NCBI GenBank assembly: GCA_010645155.1
Contig: CM021315.1
Span: 5,396,820-5,460,819 of the forward strand
Reading direction: 5' to 3'
Origin: Tigriopus japonicus
Taxonomy: Eukaryota; Arthropoda; Copepoda; Harpacticoida; Harpacticidae
DNA length: 64,000 nucleotides
The notes under the pieces are model-generated. The model did no database searches, was not told where the DNA came from, and saw only the letters and a list, made by a program, of their open reading frames with translations. This document shows positions 1 to 11,027 of this stretch, one piece after another. Each line of letters begins with the position of its first letter. Within the stretch, counting starts at the first letter, position 1. A program made the position numbers and the translations under genes.

Positions 1-73
1 TACGATCTTAAGATCGATCTTTGCGTCTTAAAAAACTAGCCTCTGGCGTGTCCGGGTCACCCATCCTTCCCAA

Positions 74-481
74 TTGAGACGATGTTTTTCTTGCGGAGAA
101 ACTGGTCATTTCATGGCTGATTGTGGACGCACTTCTAATCAAGCAAACATTGTCGAAGACCAAGTGAGCAGATCGAAAATTCCATCAGCCCACACACATA
201 CGGTGGATGAAATTGTTGAGAGGTCGAACAACATGAAAATGGAAAACGAGGGTCTGGCTTTAGTGCCGCAAGTGCAGAATGAGGGATTAAGGAACCTAAT
301 GCATGAAATTGTGGAACAGAACAAACCTGGAGAAGATAATACAAGCGAGAAAACTAAAAGAAAAGCACATGAAATGGGACAATCACCGCAAAATTTGGAA
401 ACAGGCTTGAAGAAAAGAACAAAAAATATTCCGAATGAACGTATAACAACTAGAAGCCGGTCTGGGTCATCAACAAACTAA
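74..481 (+). pseudogene. ORF1 (gag-like) C-terminal part with CCHC zinc knuckle
   Basis: The open frame begins before position 74 without an ATG, because a stop near position 29 cuts it off upstream. Near its start is a retroviral-type zinc knuckle, C-x2-C-x4-H-x4-C (CFSCGETGHFMADC), known to bind nucleic acid in ORF1 proteins of non-LTR elements. The rest, about 110 residues, is polar and lysine-rich and ends in a basic tail (TTRSRSGSS). The stop at 479-481 is followed 20 bases later by the ATG of the endonuclease ORF, the usual ORF1-ORF2 arrangement. The fragment is a 5'-incomplete transposon gene, not a host gene. Confidence 0.8.
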
Positions 482-500
482 TTATCGAATCAAATTTAAT

Positions 501-2036
501 ATGCAAGTGCTCTATTTTAACAGCCGCAGCATATTAAACAAACTACCTGATGTGGAGATAATCTTACAGACAGTCAAACCGAGCCTGATTTGTATAACCG
601 AGTCCTGGTTGAATGCTGGGTTCCCCAGTTACTGTCTGCCATTTCGAGGTTATAGGGTGATTTCCAGAAAAGACAGACGAGATACGTCCCTTGGAAGGGG
701 AGGCGGGGTTCTCATTTTAGCCAATAACAATGTTAACTGTGTCGAAATCCCGGTGGAACAGGACAATATTTGCGGTGTCAAATTTGAGAAGATGTCGTTG
801 TTTTGTGCATATCTGTCTCCCAATTGTGAGGAGGAGACATTTTTGGACACTTGTAGATTTCTTGTGGATATGGATTGCACCAACGAATGCGTGGTAGTTG
901 GTGACTTCAACTTGCCGAAAATTGATTGGAACGTGTGGAGTGGAGGAAATACCAGAGGTCAACGTTTTGTGGATAGCATAGCGGAAGGTGGATTTTCGCA
1001 ATCCATTATGGATCCCACTCACAACAAAGGCAACACTCTCGATTTAGTGCTTACAAATGATCCGTCTCTCTTGAAGTTCTGCAATGTTAGGGAAGACCTT
1101 GCGATAAGCGATCATTTTCCAATTGTGATAAATCTTGCGTTGAGATCTCGCTCTTCCGAGCCTATGGAAGGACATCCAATGTTTCACAACGGTGTATACG
1201 AAGATTTCAAGGTTTACTTGAACGAAGTTGACTGGGGTGATTGCTTGTTGGATCTGTCGGTGAACGACGCGTGGAATGTTTTCGAGGAAGCGGTACGCAA
1301 AGGAATAGAGATGTTTGTCCCGCGGCGGGCAAAACGTCAAGTTTATCGACCTCCGTGGTTAGGAAAAAAGTTGTGCAAGATGATCAAGAGGAAGCAAAGG
1401 CTTTGGAAACGCTTTAAATCCAACAACCTGGACGTGGACAAAAGGTCATTTTTGTCCATTCAATCTGAGGTGCGAAGGGAAACATGGAAAGCAAAAAAGG
1501 ATCACGAAGATTGGCTTTCTCAAGAAAAAAATATGAAGGCGTTTTACTCTTACGTAAACCATGGTAAAAGCGAAACCGAGTTACCCTCAACCAACTTTCT
1601 CTCCTCCTCTCCTCTTACTCAGGCCCTGGTAGAATGTAACCCGGGTAAAAGAAATAGCTATTCCACTGCATACTCCGATCGAAACCAAACAAAAAAGGGT
1701 AAGAATATGACGACTCTTAGAGTGGATGACGCTGACGTTGCAATATGGATTATCACGTTAAACGATGTGGAAAAAAGGATAAGATCATCAAAGCCGACCG
1801 TTGCGTGTGGTCCAGATGGAATCCCAAGCTTATTGATTAAGAAATTGGGCCGATCAATTGCAATTCCACTTACGATTATATACAACCTTTCTTTGCAACA
1901 AGGAACGGTTCCTGATGTGTGGAAGCTTGGGAACGTGACCCCCCCTTTACAAAGGAGGAGATGTAAGACAAGCACAAAATTATCGACCAATAACCCTTAC
2001 GAGTGCCTGTTGCAAAATCTTGGAAGGGTTCATTAA
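501..2036 (+). pseudogene. ORF2 5' part: AP-like endonuclease and start of reverse transcriptase
   Basis: Residues 1 to about 215 are an endonuclease/exonuclease/phosphatase domain. It starts with FNSRSILNKL and contains ITESWL (metal-binding Glu), VVGDFNLP (the GDFN motif) and, near residues 178-206, LDLVLTND followed by SDHFPIV (the terminal SDH motif). All catalytic motifs are present. A linker rich in Lys and Arg follows. The RT begins near residue 425 with the motif CGPDGIPSLLIKKL. The frame then fails at a C-rich run near 1935, and the last ~30 residues are out-of-frame noise. The RT continues in another frame at 2190. Confidence 0.88.
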
Positions 2037-2189
2037 GGACAAAGTAATTCACCATCTGGACTCGTTGAGCTTGATATCAGATGATCAGCATGGGTTCAGG
2101 ACAGGGCGGTCTTTTCCAGTAATCTGTTAGAGTTCAAAGACTATGTTTCCAGTGCCATTGAAGACGGATTCGGTGTTCATGTAGCCTAT

Positions 2190-3299
2190 TTGGATTTTTC
2201 GAAGGCTTTTGACACAGTGAATCACGCCTTGTTAATAGATAAAATGAAGAAAGCTGGACTCCCGTCGAGTATTACGAGGTGGACCGATAATTGGTTAAGT
2301 GAACGCCGTCAACGGGTTATCTTACATGGACAATTTTCATCGTGGCTGCCCATCACAAGTGGGGTTCCGCAAGGCAGCGTTCTCGGGCCGACCTTGTTTC
2401 TTTTGTTTGTCAACAGCCTTGGGGTGGGCATGTCATCGCGAATATTAAAATTTGCTGATGACACTAAAATCTTTAGAAGAATAGAATCGGAAAAGGATCA
2501 GCTTTCCCTCCAAAACGATCTTAATTTGGCAGCGGAATGGGCAAATGAAAATGAAATGAAGTTCAGCGTCCAAAAGTGCTCCCTCATCAGGTTCTGTGAC
2601 TCAAGTGCACCCTCCACATACAAGCTAGACTCCCAAATCATCCCTGAGAACGAAACCCATCAGGACTTGGGCATTATATTCGACAAGAAGCTGAAGTTCG
2701 AACATCACGTGACGGCCGTTTCCTCAAAAGCAAACCAATTGATTGGAATATTTCGACGTAATTTCATAACTCGAGAGAAGACTATTATGCTACAGATATT
2801 TATAACATACATTCGTCCACTTCTCGAAAGCTTGACAGCAGTGTGGTGTCCGCCTTTCAAGAAAGACATGAAAAGGATCGAGGCAATACAGAGGAAGTTT
2901 ACTCGCCTCATCCCTGACGTAAAACATGCGCCATATGAAGTGCGTCTCAGGGAACTATCACCCGATTCCCTTGAACTACGGCGCCTAAAGTTCGACCTGA
3001 ACACTGTATACAAAATCCGCAAAGGCGTATTGATGATAACCAAAGAAAAAAGTCGAGCGTTTTCTAGGTTAATCGATGGCTCTGAACAACCAATCAAAAG
3101 TCTAAGAAGTGCGAGTAGACACCAAATCCGGCCATCGTTTTTTAAGTCGAGAATTCGCAGCTCCTGCTTCGGAATCAGGGTGTTGAACCCGTGGAACAGA
3201 AAATCAATGGACATCCGAGAAGCCGAAACCTTCTATGCATTCAAAAAGGGTCTCGATTCATTTAATCTTTCAGAATTTTTAATATTAGATCTTTCGTAG
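2190..3299 (+). pseudogene. ORF2 3' part: reverse transcriptase catalytic core and thumb
   Basis: This frame continues the RT after the break. It holds motif A (YLDFSKAFDTVNH, catalytic Asp, just at its start), motif B (SGVPQGSVLGPTLFLLFVN), the catalytic box KFADDTKIF (FADD) and the DLGIIFDKKLKFEHH motif typical of CR1/jockey-group RTs. It ends with the RRNFITREKTIMLQIFITYIRPLLE and QRKFTRLIP region. The gap between 2036 and 2190 holds the NYRP-like and QHGFR-like motifs in shifted frames. It is a retrotransposon pseudogene. Confidence 0.9.
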
Positions 3300-3409
3300 A
3301 TGTACAGATGTATTCAAACGACCATTATGTCTGAGTTTTCAATTTATTTTAAATTTTTCTACTTGTACTTTTAATATCAACCACACCGATGCTCATTAGT
3401 CATTATGCA

Positions 3410-4263
3410 CCCCCGGGAGTGCTAGAGCTAACTTGACCAATAAACCAATATCAGGTGAGTTAGGGGGGCCTGGTCTTGGGATCCAAGAACTTGATGTTGC
3501 TGATATTGAGGAGATTCTGGGTGTCCTTAGCCTTGTGGGCTGGGGCTGAGTCTTGCTGGAAGATGAACTTGGCACCCCTGGCCTCCTGCACCATCCACAG
3601 AATCACCATGGTCTTCATCAACTCACAGTACCTGTCTGCGCCCACCCTCTCTTTGGAGTTGAAGAAGAACGGATATTGACGTACCCGTTGCTCCCCAAGA
3701 CGCCCAGGGTCATCACAGAGGCTGGAAATTTGTTGGTGAAGGCATGAGGGACCGTGGACCTGTTGCTAGCCACCCAGCTGTTGTTCTGGACATTGTACGG
3801 TCTGTTCACTGTCCAATTCATCTCATCACTGAAAAAATGATTCTTCCCCCATGAGACTTCAGGTCGATGAGCAACTTTGTCTCTTTCTCCACCCTCATGG
3901 CCCTTATGTCATCAGGGAGGATATGGCGGGTGTAGAGCCTGTAGGAATGAATCTTCAGGTCGCTGTTGATGGCCCTGGAGATGGTGCACACACTCATATC
4001 TCTGTTTTTTGTCAGTGTTGACATTGAGGTCCCTGGAGAGGCCTTATTCGATCTCTTGAGAGCAGCCACAAACCTGGGTGTCCTCTTCTTGTCACTTGGA
4101 GGTGCGTGGGACATCCTCTTGGCCACTCCTTCCTCTTTCCAGCACTTGTAGACATCGTAGATGGTGCTCCTTGGGTATTTTTTTTGAGTGCCTTCACAAT
4201 GACTGCAAGCTTGTTACCTGCGCAGGCCATTTCAATGATCACTGCTTTCCTTGTTTGCTCCAT
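3410..4263 (-). pseudogene. mariner/Tc1-type transposase, frameshifted
   Basis: Read on the minus strand, fragments in different frames line up with a DDE transposase. The N-terminal part (about 4263-4080) has a helix-turn-helix-like region with AIVKALKKN. The next fragment (4126-3830) has the second DNA-binding half. Then comes a catalytic-core stretch (3821-3620, HAFTNKFPASVMTLGVLG). Last is the FQQDSAPAHKAKDTQ motif (3560) that carries the second catalytic Asp in this family. Reading on past the last stop, a PPNSPDI motif is visible near 3450-3470, the place of the third catalytic residue. At least three frameshifts or stops separate the parts. I could not find convincing terminal inverted repeats. 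It is an inactive remnant. Confidence 0.82.
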
Positions 4264-5007
4264 TGTTGTGTTGGGAACAATTGTGCTAAAATGGTACTAT
4301 TTGAAAGCTAACAATGCAGCCTTTCATATGCTATATAAATGAATTCGCTACTCGCTCTACTTATTTGTCTGGAAGCAGTTAAACTTTGTCAGGATTTATC
4401 TGCAAGACCCTGTAAACACTCGGAAATTGTGCACTTTTACGTTCGGGGTCACCATTAAAGAGTATGAACTTGTTAACGACAGAGACAATTCAAAGGTCTT
4501 TATTGCATGAAATTTGATACTAGAATGCCATATTGAAGCTCAGAGACTCTTAACCACAATTCAACAACGCAATCTTCCCCGATCAATATTAGTAGCGGAC
4601 GAAGGTGATAGTTAATCATTTAATAATCATTGACTAATAATTTCTGGACTTAGTTTTTTCCAATGACCCTGATCTGATCCAATATGTCTACGTTGCCCCA
4701 TGTAGTCTTTCAGATCATCACATTCTTGAGATAGGGTCGACCATTACTCAAAAGCCGGCGAGCTCTAGAGTTAAACGTGCTCAAAAGGTGGGCGTGGTCA
4801 AGTTTAAGTTCAAAGATGAACACTGGCCCATTATTGTTGAAAGATTAGGCGAGTTGGACTTGACTTCCATTCTAAAGCAGGAAACATCAATAGATAAAGG
4901 TATCAATAAGCTTATTTCACCTTTTGACGAGGTTTGTTTGTCCATTGGTATTCCAGAAATAGTGGCAAAAGGTAGGTCATTGTCTAGAATTCCAAAGGTT
5001 AGAAAGA

Positions 5008-5240
5008 CGTAGGCGTAGGAGGTGTGGTTTATTTGGGGGGCAATACCAAATTTGCGCGAATTTCACAAACATTTGATAGCTTTGCTGATAAGTCAGAAGA
5101 ACATTTTTTGTCCCTTCCCTTTCGCCTGCCAAATACACCCGAATGCCCGAATACCTCAACTCATTTGCCCGAATTTTAGCAGTCTCCGGAGGCCAGGGGG
5201 GGCAACTGCCCCCCCTGCCCCCCTACCTCCTACGCCTATG
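5008..5240. mobile_element. hAT-type MITE (TIR CATAGGCGTAGGAGGT)
   Basis: The 233-bp insert is flanked by an exact 8-bp direct repeat, TAGAAAGA (5000-5007 and 5241-5248). Its ends are inverted repeats: CGTAGGCGTAGGAGGT on the left, and CATAGGCGTAGGAGGT as the reverse complement of the right. An 8-bp duplication and a CA..TG end fit the hAT superfamily. Near the right end is a palindrome-like G-run/C-run (GGGGGGCAACTGCCCCCC). No protein is coded. Removing the insert and one repeat restores the retrotransposon frame across the site. Confidence 0.88.
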
Positions 5241-5248
5241 TAGAAAGA

Positions 5249-5902
5249 AGTTGTTCAAACGGAGTTGTCAGCTTTCGAATAGACTTCGACGTACTTCAAA
5301 TCCATTTGTTGCAGCCAGCCTCCAAAGCAAATTGGATGTGGTCCAATCAAAGATTAGGGCCTCCATTGATTCCGATCAATTAGAGAAGGAAAGTAGAGTG
5401 ATCCAGGAGGTTAAGACTAATCCAAAGGCGTTTTTCTCGTTTACAAATACAAAGAGAAAAATGAAGCATCCTGTAGTACCTTTTGAGGTCGGCCTTTTTG
5501 AGGTCGGCGGTAAAACCGTCTATGATAGTGAGGTTATGGCCAATATGCTTGGAGATCAGTTCTCAAGTGTATTTTCAATTCCAAAAAGGGTAGACAGAGT
5601 AAGGCCATGAGTGTAGCAATGTTGTTGATGAGACTGGCATTGACAGTCAGTATAATCGCCTGGAGGATCCGGTAGTCACAAATCAAGATGCTTTTGAGGC
5701 CATCAAGAGCTTAAAGCTCTCGAGTTCTCCTGGACCTGATGGTGTGACATCTCAGTTTCTGATGAAATGTTCACAGAATCTTGCCCCTGTTTTCTCCTAC
5801 TTGATGCGTTGCATCTTAGAGCAGGGCAAGTTTCCCTCTTCTCTAAAAGTAGCTCATGTCGTTCCAATTTTTAAGGGCGGAGATAAGTCACTCCCTAGTA
5901 AT
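5249..5902 (+). pseudogene. Non-LTR ORF2: linker and N-terminal RT, split
   Basis: After the MITE the frame continues as a basic linker (RKKLFKRSCQLSNRLRR at 5240-5290). It then passes through FFSFTNTKRK into the RT start with SSSPGPDGVTSQFLMKC (about 5720-5755) and VVPIFKGGDKSLPSN (5860-5902), the second RT motif. Frame changes occur near 5600 and 5740. The frame is cut at 5902 by the 1.9-kb insertion and resumes at 7818 with YRPISLTSSVAKVFEK. The pre-insertion site reads through in frame, which fixes the junction. Confidence 0.82.
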
Positions 5903-5964
5903 GAGGCATGCAGGGGGAGGTTGAAGTGATCTCTTCAAAAATCTTATCGCGGGCGGATGAAAAA

Positions 5965-6626
5965 AGAGAAAAGGCTTGTTCGTCAATGTAAGATTTTGGT
6001 CAGTGCAAGGGTTTTCGCGTTTTACAGACCGCCCTTATGACTTAGATTCTACAAAAAATGTCGAATTGCCAGTTTGGACATTTTGACTCTCGGTTTTGTA
6101 AGAATTTGCAAAATTATTCCATTGATTAAAAAATGGCAAGCACTTAAAAAAACCTTTGATATTGAAGAGAAACACGTACAAAAAACGGCATTTTGTTTGA
6201 TACTGGTACAATAAAACATGTGTGAGTATTACCCTTGGCAGTTCAGAGTTTGGTCCGGCATTTGCGCTTTTTGATCAGATTTCTTGAGTCTCTAACCTAG
6301 CTGACTTGTTCAAGCAGGGTGGCTAGCCCTCCATCGCATTAGATACCATGATGGTTTTGGAGCTTTACAATACAAATCAGTGCTTATAGCATCACTTACA
6401 CTTGTACTTACCCAAAAAAAGTGGCCTTTTGTTGAGAATTTTCTCGTGCAAGAACGAGCAAATTAAGTGTGCATTTTTTCCAAAATCCTAACCAAAGGTG
6501 TTCAAACTTGCAATTCGACATTTTTCATGGCATCTGATTCGCAAGGGCGGTCTGTAAATTGCGAAAACCCTTAAACTGCCCAAATTCTCACGAGCCACCC
6601 ACTGTTGCCAAACAAGCCTTTTCTCT
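5965..6626. mobile_element. Foldback element nested in the left arm of the 1.9-kb element
   Basis: The left end AGAGAAAAGGCTTGTT is the exact inverse of AACAAGCCTTTTCTCT at the right end. Imperfect inverted arms continue for about 150 bases and share AAGGGTTTTCGC, TTTACAGACCGCCCTT and AAAATGTCGAATTGC. It interrupts the left arm of the outer element: the outer arm sequence breaks off at about 5970 and resumes at about 6629 (TATGAACGTTACATGGATTG), as shown by the uninterrupted right arm at 7700-7775. It has no coding capacity. Confidence 0.82.
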
Positions 6627-7194
6627 TCTATGAACGTTACATGGATTGAAAATCCACGTACATAGGAGCCGATGTACATAAACAAACCTCAGTGAAGGGC
6701 AAAGTCAATCAGGGTTGCTAAAATATGCTACACACATGGCAGTTAGTAGAAACACATTTTTCTTTCAGAAATCATATTGCAAAATTATTTTTGTTTTATT
6801 CATTCAATATTTACGCAAGTTCTCTCCATAATCTTCATTGTAGGTAGATTAAGACTAAACCTATTTCAGCTCCTAACCCATGCAACTTGGCTAACTTGGC
6901 AACATAATGTATCTGCAAATGGAAAATGAGTTATGATGTCATGGGGAGCTATATACCTGGTTATACCTGGCTGCCAGTTTGGAAGTGTGTTAGAGGTGCC
7001 AAAAGGATGATGTGCCCCTCTTTTTAGGGGATTTTACTATCCCAAAATGGTTGTGAGCATAGAAGCATATGTCAAGTATTGACCACAAGGCCAATAAAAT
7101 ATCTCTGTGGGTTTATGATTTATTATACATTCAGCAAAAAATTTGTTCAAATATGGTTTCATTTACTATTACCATTTCATATATACATATTTTT

Positions 7195-7400
7195 TTTTGG
7201 GGGGTAGGGGATATTTAAATACTGCTACAAGGAATGGGATTCCCTGTAAAGAGAGTTAATCATTGATTTAATTTCTACAATTAATGTTTATATGATATTT
7301 GGTCTACCAATGAGTTACTGTTGGCAGATCTATACAACCCTTGTATAGTGGGTTGGTCAGGAAAAGTGTTTGAAAATTTGTCCACAATCCTGCCTTAAAT
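7195..7400 (-). mobile_element. Antisense 3' end of the same retroelement family
   Basis: This stretch is the reverse complement of about 9070-9260, the 3' UTR of the surrounding retroelement. Shared blocks include CAAGGAATGGGATTCCCTGT, TTGGTCTACCAATGAGTTA and GGTTGGTCAGGAAAAGTGTT. It lies inside the 1.9-kb DNA element, so it is an independent, strongly 5'-truncated insertion. The end near 7195 carries a T/G-rich tract matching the C/A-rich tail at 9270-9290. Confidence 0.82.
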
Positions 7401-7817
7401 GCAAAGAATCTGGAAGAAATATCAAGGCATGTTTAAAGTTGTTTGCAAAATTTTTGTTTGTTTTGTAAGGCAAATTCATTACTAAAGTCATTAGAATTTC
7501 AGTGACTTGAAATAGGATATCAAAAACCTCCATAAAATATTAGTTTAGGAGATAATATCACTCTCTTGGCAAATCAAATTTTAAAACATGTACACATACC
7601 AAACATAATAATTTATAGAAAATTGTGCCAATAGTAATGGCGTGTCTAGCATTTTTTGGCAACCCTGATTGACTTTGCCGTCCACTTGGATTTGTTTATG
7701 TACGACGGATTCTATGTACGTGGATTTTCAATCCATGTAACGTTCATATTTCTCTTCTTTCATCCGCCCGCGATAAGATTTTTGAAGAGATCACTCAAAC
7801 CTCCCCCTGCATTTCTC

Positions 7818-8638
7818 ATTATAGGCCCATTTCTCTGACCTCCAGCGTTGCAAAGGTTTTTGAGAAGATTTTGAAGTCCAAGCTTGTAGATTATTTGGAA
7901 GCCCATGATTTAATTCCTCCTGGACAGCATGGGTTTCGAGCTCATTTTAGTACAGTAACCCAATTGATTGATCATATTGAGCAAATCATTGAAGGGCTCG
8001 AATGTCACGAGTCAGTTGATGTAGTCTATCTTGACTTTGCCAAGGTCATTGATAAGGTAGATCATGGTCTTTTGCTCGATCAACTCAAAGAGTTAGGGGT
8101 CCAGGGTAAGGTCCTGAATTGGATTGATAGTTTTATAAGCTAAAGGAAGCAAATAGTTAAAGTTGAAGGATATTTTAGCGGCATGTATGATGTCAAATCA
8201 GGTGTTCCGCAAGATTCAATTTTAGGTCCGCTCATGTTTATTCTCTTTATTGCTCCTCTCCAGAAGTTTAGAACAAAAGCCAGTATTTCTTCATATGCTG
8301 ATGACACAAAATTAGTTTGTGGAAGGAACGGTCAGGACTCAAAATGTTTAGTTGAGGACTTGGAGAAAATCTACTCTTGGGTTGGCGAGAGTAATATGGC
8401 ATTGAACGGGATGAAATTCCGCACAATGACGTATGGGGCGTCAAAATTAGATGTTCCGCTCAAATACAATGGAGGTTGTGATATTGAGCAGGTATCGTCC
8501 ATGAGGGATTTGGGAGTTGTCGTCCAAGATGATGGAACGTTTGATGAGCATATCCAGTTGAAAGTGGGGAAGGCATTTCAAACGTGCGGCTGGATCTATC
8601 GCACTTTCAAGTCCAGAGATAGTATCATGATGCAATAA
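7818..8638 (+). pseudogene. Non-LTR ORF2: RT catalytic region
   Basis: The piece holds QHGFRAHFSTVTQL (about 7925), motif A VVYLDFAKVIDKVDHG with its Asp (8017-8065), a stop at about 8142, motif B SGVPQDSILGPLMFILF (8198-8250), the catalytic YADD in SSYADDTKLV (8290-8320) and the DLGVVVQDDGTFDEH motif (8505-8545). In motif B an Asp stands where Gly is usual (PQDS for PQGS), and in motif A the usual Phe is changed (KVIDKVDH), both signs of decay. The C-terminal region continues to about 9045 with further frameshifts. Confidence 0.86.
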
Positions 8639-10367
8639 CTCTGTACAAGTCGATTGTTCAGCTGCATCTTGAATATGCCTCACCCATTTGGGCTCCAATA
8701 AGTTCAGCAGGTTTGCAAAAGGTCGAGCAGGTCCAAAGATGTTTTACTAGGAACATCACAGGAATGAGAGAGCTCTCGTATTGGGAGAGGCTCCAGAAGT
8801 TTGGGTTGTACAGTACTCAGAGAAGGTATGAAAGGTATCTGATACTGTATGTTTTCAAAAGCATTCATGGGCTCTCCTAACCCAGGATTTGAGATCAGTT
8901 GTAGCGATCGTAGAGGTTTTACGTGCGCTCTGAGAGCATCTCCAAATCCTAAGGAATCAAGGCTAGTTCGAACAAGGAAGTCCTCCTCTCTTCTTTATCG
9001 GGCTCCTTCATTGTTCAATTTGTTACCCAATAGTCTTCGTTGAGAGTATGTAGGAGCATATCCTCTAACAGCATTTAAGGCAGGATTGGACAAATTTTTA
9101 AAAACTATTCCTGACCAACCCACTATACAGGGGTTGTATAAATCTGCCAATAGTAAATCATTGATAGATCAAATTTCATATAAACATTAATTATTGAACT
9201 TATATTAATGATTAACTCTCTTTAAAGGGAATCCCATTCCTTGTAGCGGTATTGAAAAATCCGCCCCCCCCCCCTCAAAAAAAAATCCCCACACAATGAA
9301 CAGATAAAACACCCTTAGAACATTCTACTATTTCAACTCTTATTCAGCCTAGAACACACCTTTTCAATGAATAAGGTTCATTTGCATCACTCGAACTTAT
9401 GCTGATCATTGAACTAACTCATAAGCGAAAAATAAGAATAGCAAACATATGAATACATGAAAATATTAAGACAAATTTGACTGCAATTAAATATTACAAA
9501 AAAACTAAGCTAAACTAAAGAACCTCTTGTAAAAGAAGCGTTGTCAAGACACTAGCGACAGAAAATTCATGGCGGCGAAAAGGCTAAGCTTAAAAAAATC
9601 CAAACAAGACAGAAGCTCACATTTCAATGTAGTGAATGTGGATCCTTGAGAGAATCTTTTTGGCCATACCGTGCAGTTTAAACGTTTTCGTTAACTAATA
9701 TGTGCTCAAACATCATCTGGTTTGTGTGTTCCCGAATGATTTTTCAAACAGTTTGCTTGGCAGACCTCGCGTCCGCTGTTCTGGTGACCCCGACATAGCC
9801 GGCCCGCATTAATGGCCCTCCCTCGTCGTCGTATTACTGGCTCTTGTGGATGGTGTCAAACTTTTGTGGCTGTTGATTCAGACTTGGACGTTTGCGACGG
9901 ATTATGGGTGTAACTACAGATATATCATATCCTGCCACGTCTCCGAGCCATTCCCATGTCTCAAGGCCGATTATTTCCCCGAAGGTGGGGTGGTGGGGCA
10001 AATGTATGATCTCCGCTTTCTTGAGTACTCGATCCTGTGTATGATATATTTGTGCGTGTATTCTTTGTAAAATACAGTAGTCTACTAATATCTCTTGACT
10101 CACTCTTACCGGACCATGGGTCACTCAAATTCTCTTTTCTCTTAACTCCACAGAGAGCCCCAATTTGGAACAATTGGATTCTTCAATGAATTCTGTAAAT
10201 GCAAAGGCTTGTGTAAATCAGTGTGCGAGGTTATATGTCCTTTAATTATAGAACACGCTTACAATGACATTTCCATGACTTACTGAATGCACGAAAACTT
10301 TTTTCTGCAATTCTGTTTTCCACGGTACCACTTTTCCGTGTAAGACATGACCGTCTAAGCTACTTGT

Positions 10368-10577
10368 CACCCATTTTCCGATTATATTTTTTTCCGAATA
10401 AATCATGTTTCCGAATGGCTAGGGTTCCGATTTACCTCGGGTTTTTTTCCGACGATACACAAATGATTATTCGGAAATCTGGTAAATAAGCCACAAATCG
10501 TACTTTTGACTAATCGGACATATATCAGATTCGGAAAACTAGTATTCGGAATAGGTTACAATCGGAAAATGCGTGAA
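10368..10577. repeat. Foldback repeat rich in TTCCGAA motifs
   Basis: The left part (CACCCATTTTCCGATTATA) is an imperfect inverse of the right part (ACAATCGGAAAATGCGTGAA). Several internal copies of TTTCCGAAT and its complement ATTCGGAAA are arranged inversely about a centre near 10470. It is a small inverted-repeat element, probably a MITE; no clear target duplication was found. Confidence 0.6.
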
Positions 10578-11027
10578 CGGAAGGTTGTTATAAATCCCTT
10601 ACTGGAATGATCTTTCGAAACGCAGAAAAAGAACTCTAACCAATGGTGTATAAAATCCAAAAACAGAATAGCTTTTAGGTCATAAGCGTAAAGGCTATAA
10701 AATACATCGCCCAAAGGATCCAGAACAAAGGAAATCTCGGGTTCTTAAAATTAATGGATCTAGATGTAGTTGTAGATTAAAGTAATGTCAAGATCATGGC
10801 TTACATGTGTTCTTGCATGTTTATTATTACTTAGTGGATCAAATTGATATCAAGAGAAATTTTGCAGCCTTTGTTGCCGCCCATGGAAAAAACGACTTCC
10901 AGCTAATCTTCGATCTTTGAAACATCTCTGAAAAGTACCTATTCTTCAGGCAATATCTAATCTCCGGAATCACTCCGACCTCCGTGATAACTATGACAAT
11001 TAAATCCCTAGCACAACTATAATCTCT

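Larger units (their letters stand above)
1..3299 (+). mobile_element. Non-LTR (CR1/jockey-like) retrotransposon, decayed
   Basis: The stretch carries, in order, the end of a gag-like ORF1 with a CCHC zinc knuckle, an endonuclease/exonuclease/phosphatase domain, a reverse transcriptase and a thumb/C-terminal region, all on the plus strand. This order is that of APE-type non-LTR elements. The 5' end lies outside the window. ORF2 is broken near 1935 (a run of C, where the reading frame is lost) and again near 2110, so the copy cannot make a full protein. A short AT-rich 3' UTR follows the stop at 3299; I see no clear poly-A tail or target-site duplication. Its RT differs from that of the element at 4645-9290 (FADD instead of YADD at the catalytic box), so the two belong to different families. 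Confidence 0.88.
5903..7817. mobile_element. Long-TIR DNA element inserted in the RT gene
   Basis: The left end (GAGGCATGCAGGGGGAGGTT) and the reverse complement of the right end (GAGAAATGCAGGGGGAGGTT) match. The match continues to TCTTCAAAAATCTTATCGCG and GGGCGGATGAAA, then resumes after an inner insertion (6631 onward) to about 6740, opposite 7636-7817. The arms are thus roughly 170-180 bp. The flanking AT dinucleotide (5901-5902 and 7818-7819) is the likely target duplication, because removing the element with one AT gives an in-frame RT sequence. TA at 5899-5900/7820-7821 is an alternative reading. There is no transposase inside. Confidence 0.85.
4645..9290 (+). mobile_element. 5'-truncated non-LTR retrotransposon with nested insertions
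   Basis: The element starts inside the endonuclease domain: near 4652-4740 the frame reads LDLVFSNDPDL and then SDHHILEIG, the C-terminal EEP motifs. It then runs through a linker and the RT to a 3' UTR that ends near 9290 in C- and A-rich tracts. It is interrupted by a 233-bp MITE (5008-5240) and a 1.9-kb inverted-repeat element (5903-7817). Removing both restores a continuous RT frame across the junctions, apart from scattered stops and frameshifts. 5' truncation is usual for target-primed insertion. The 3' UTR is repeated, antisense, at about 7195-7400 and 53235-53485. Confidence 0.88.

Noticed and set aside
10368..10577. CRISPR-like appearance of repeated TTCCGAA motifs
   Set aside because: The repeats are short, irregular and inverted around a centre, in a eukaryotic sequence.
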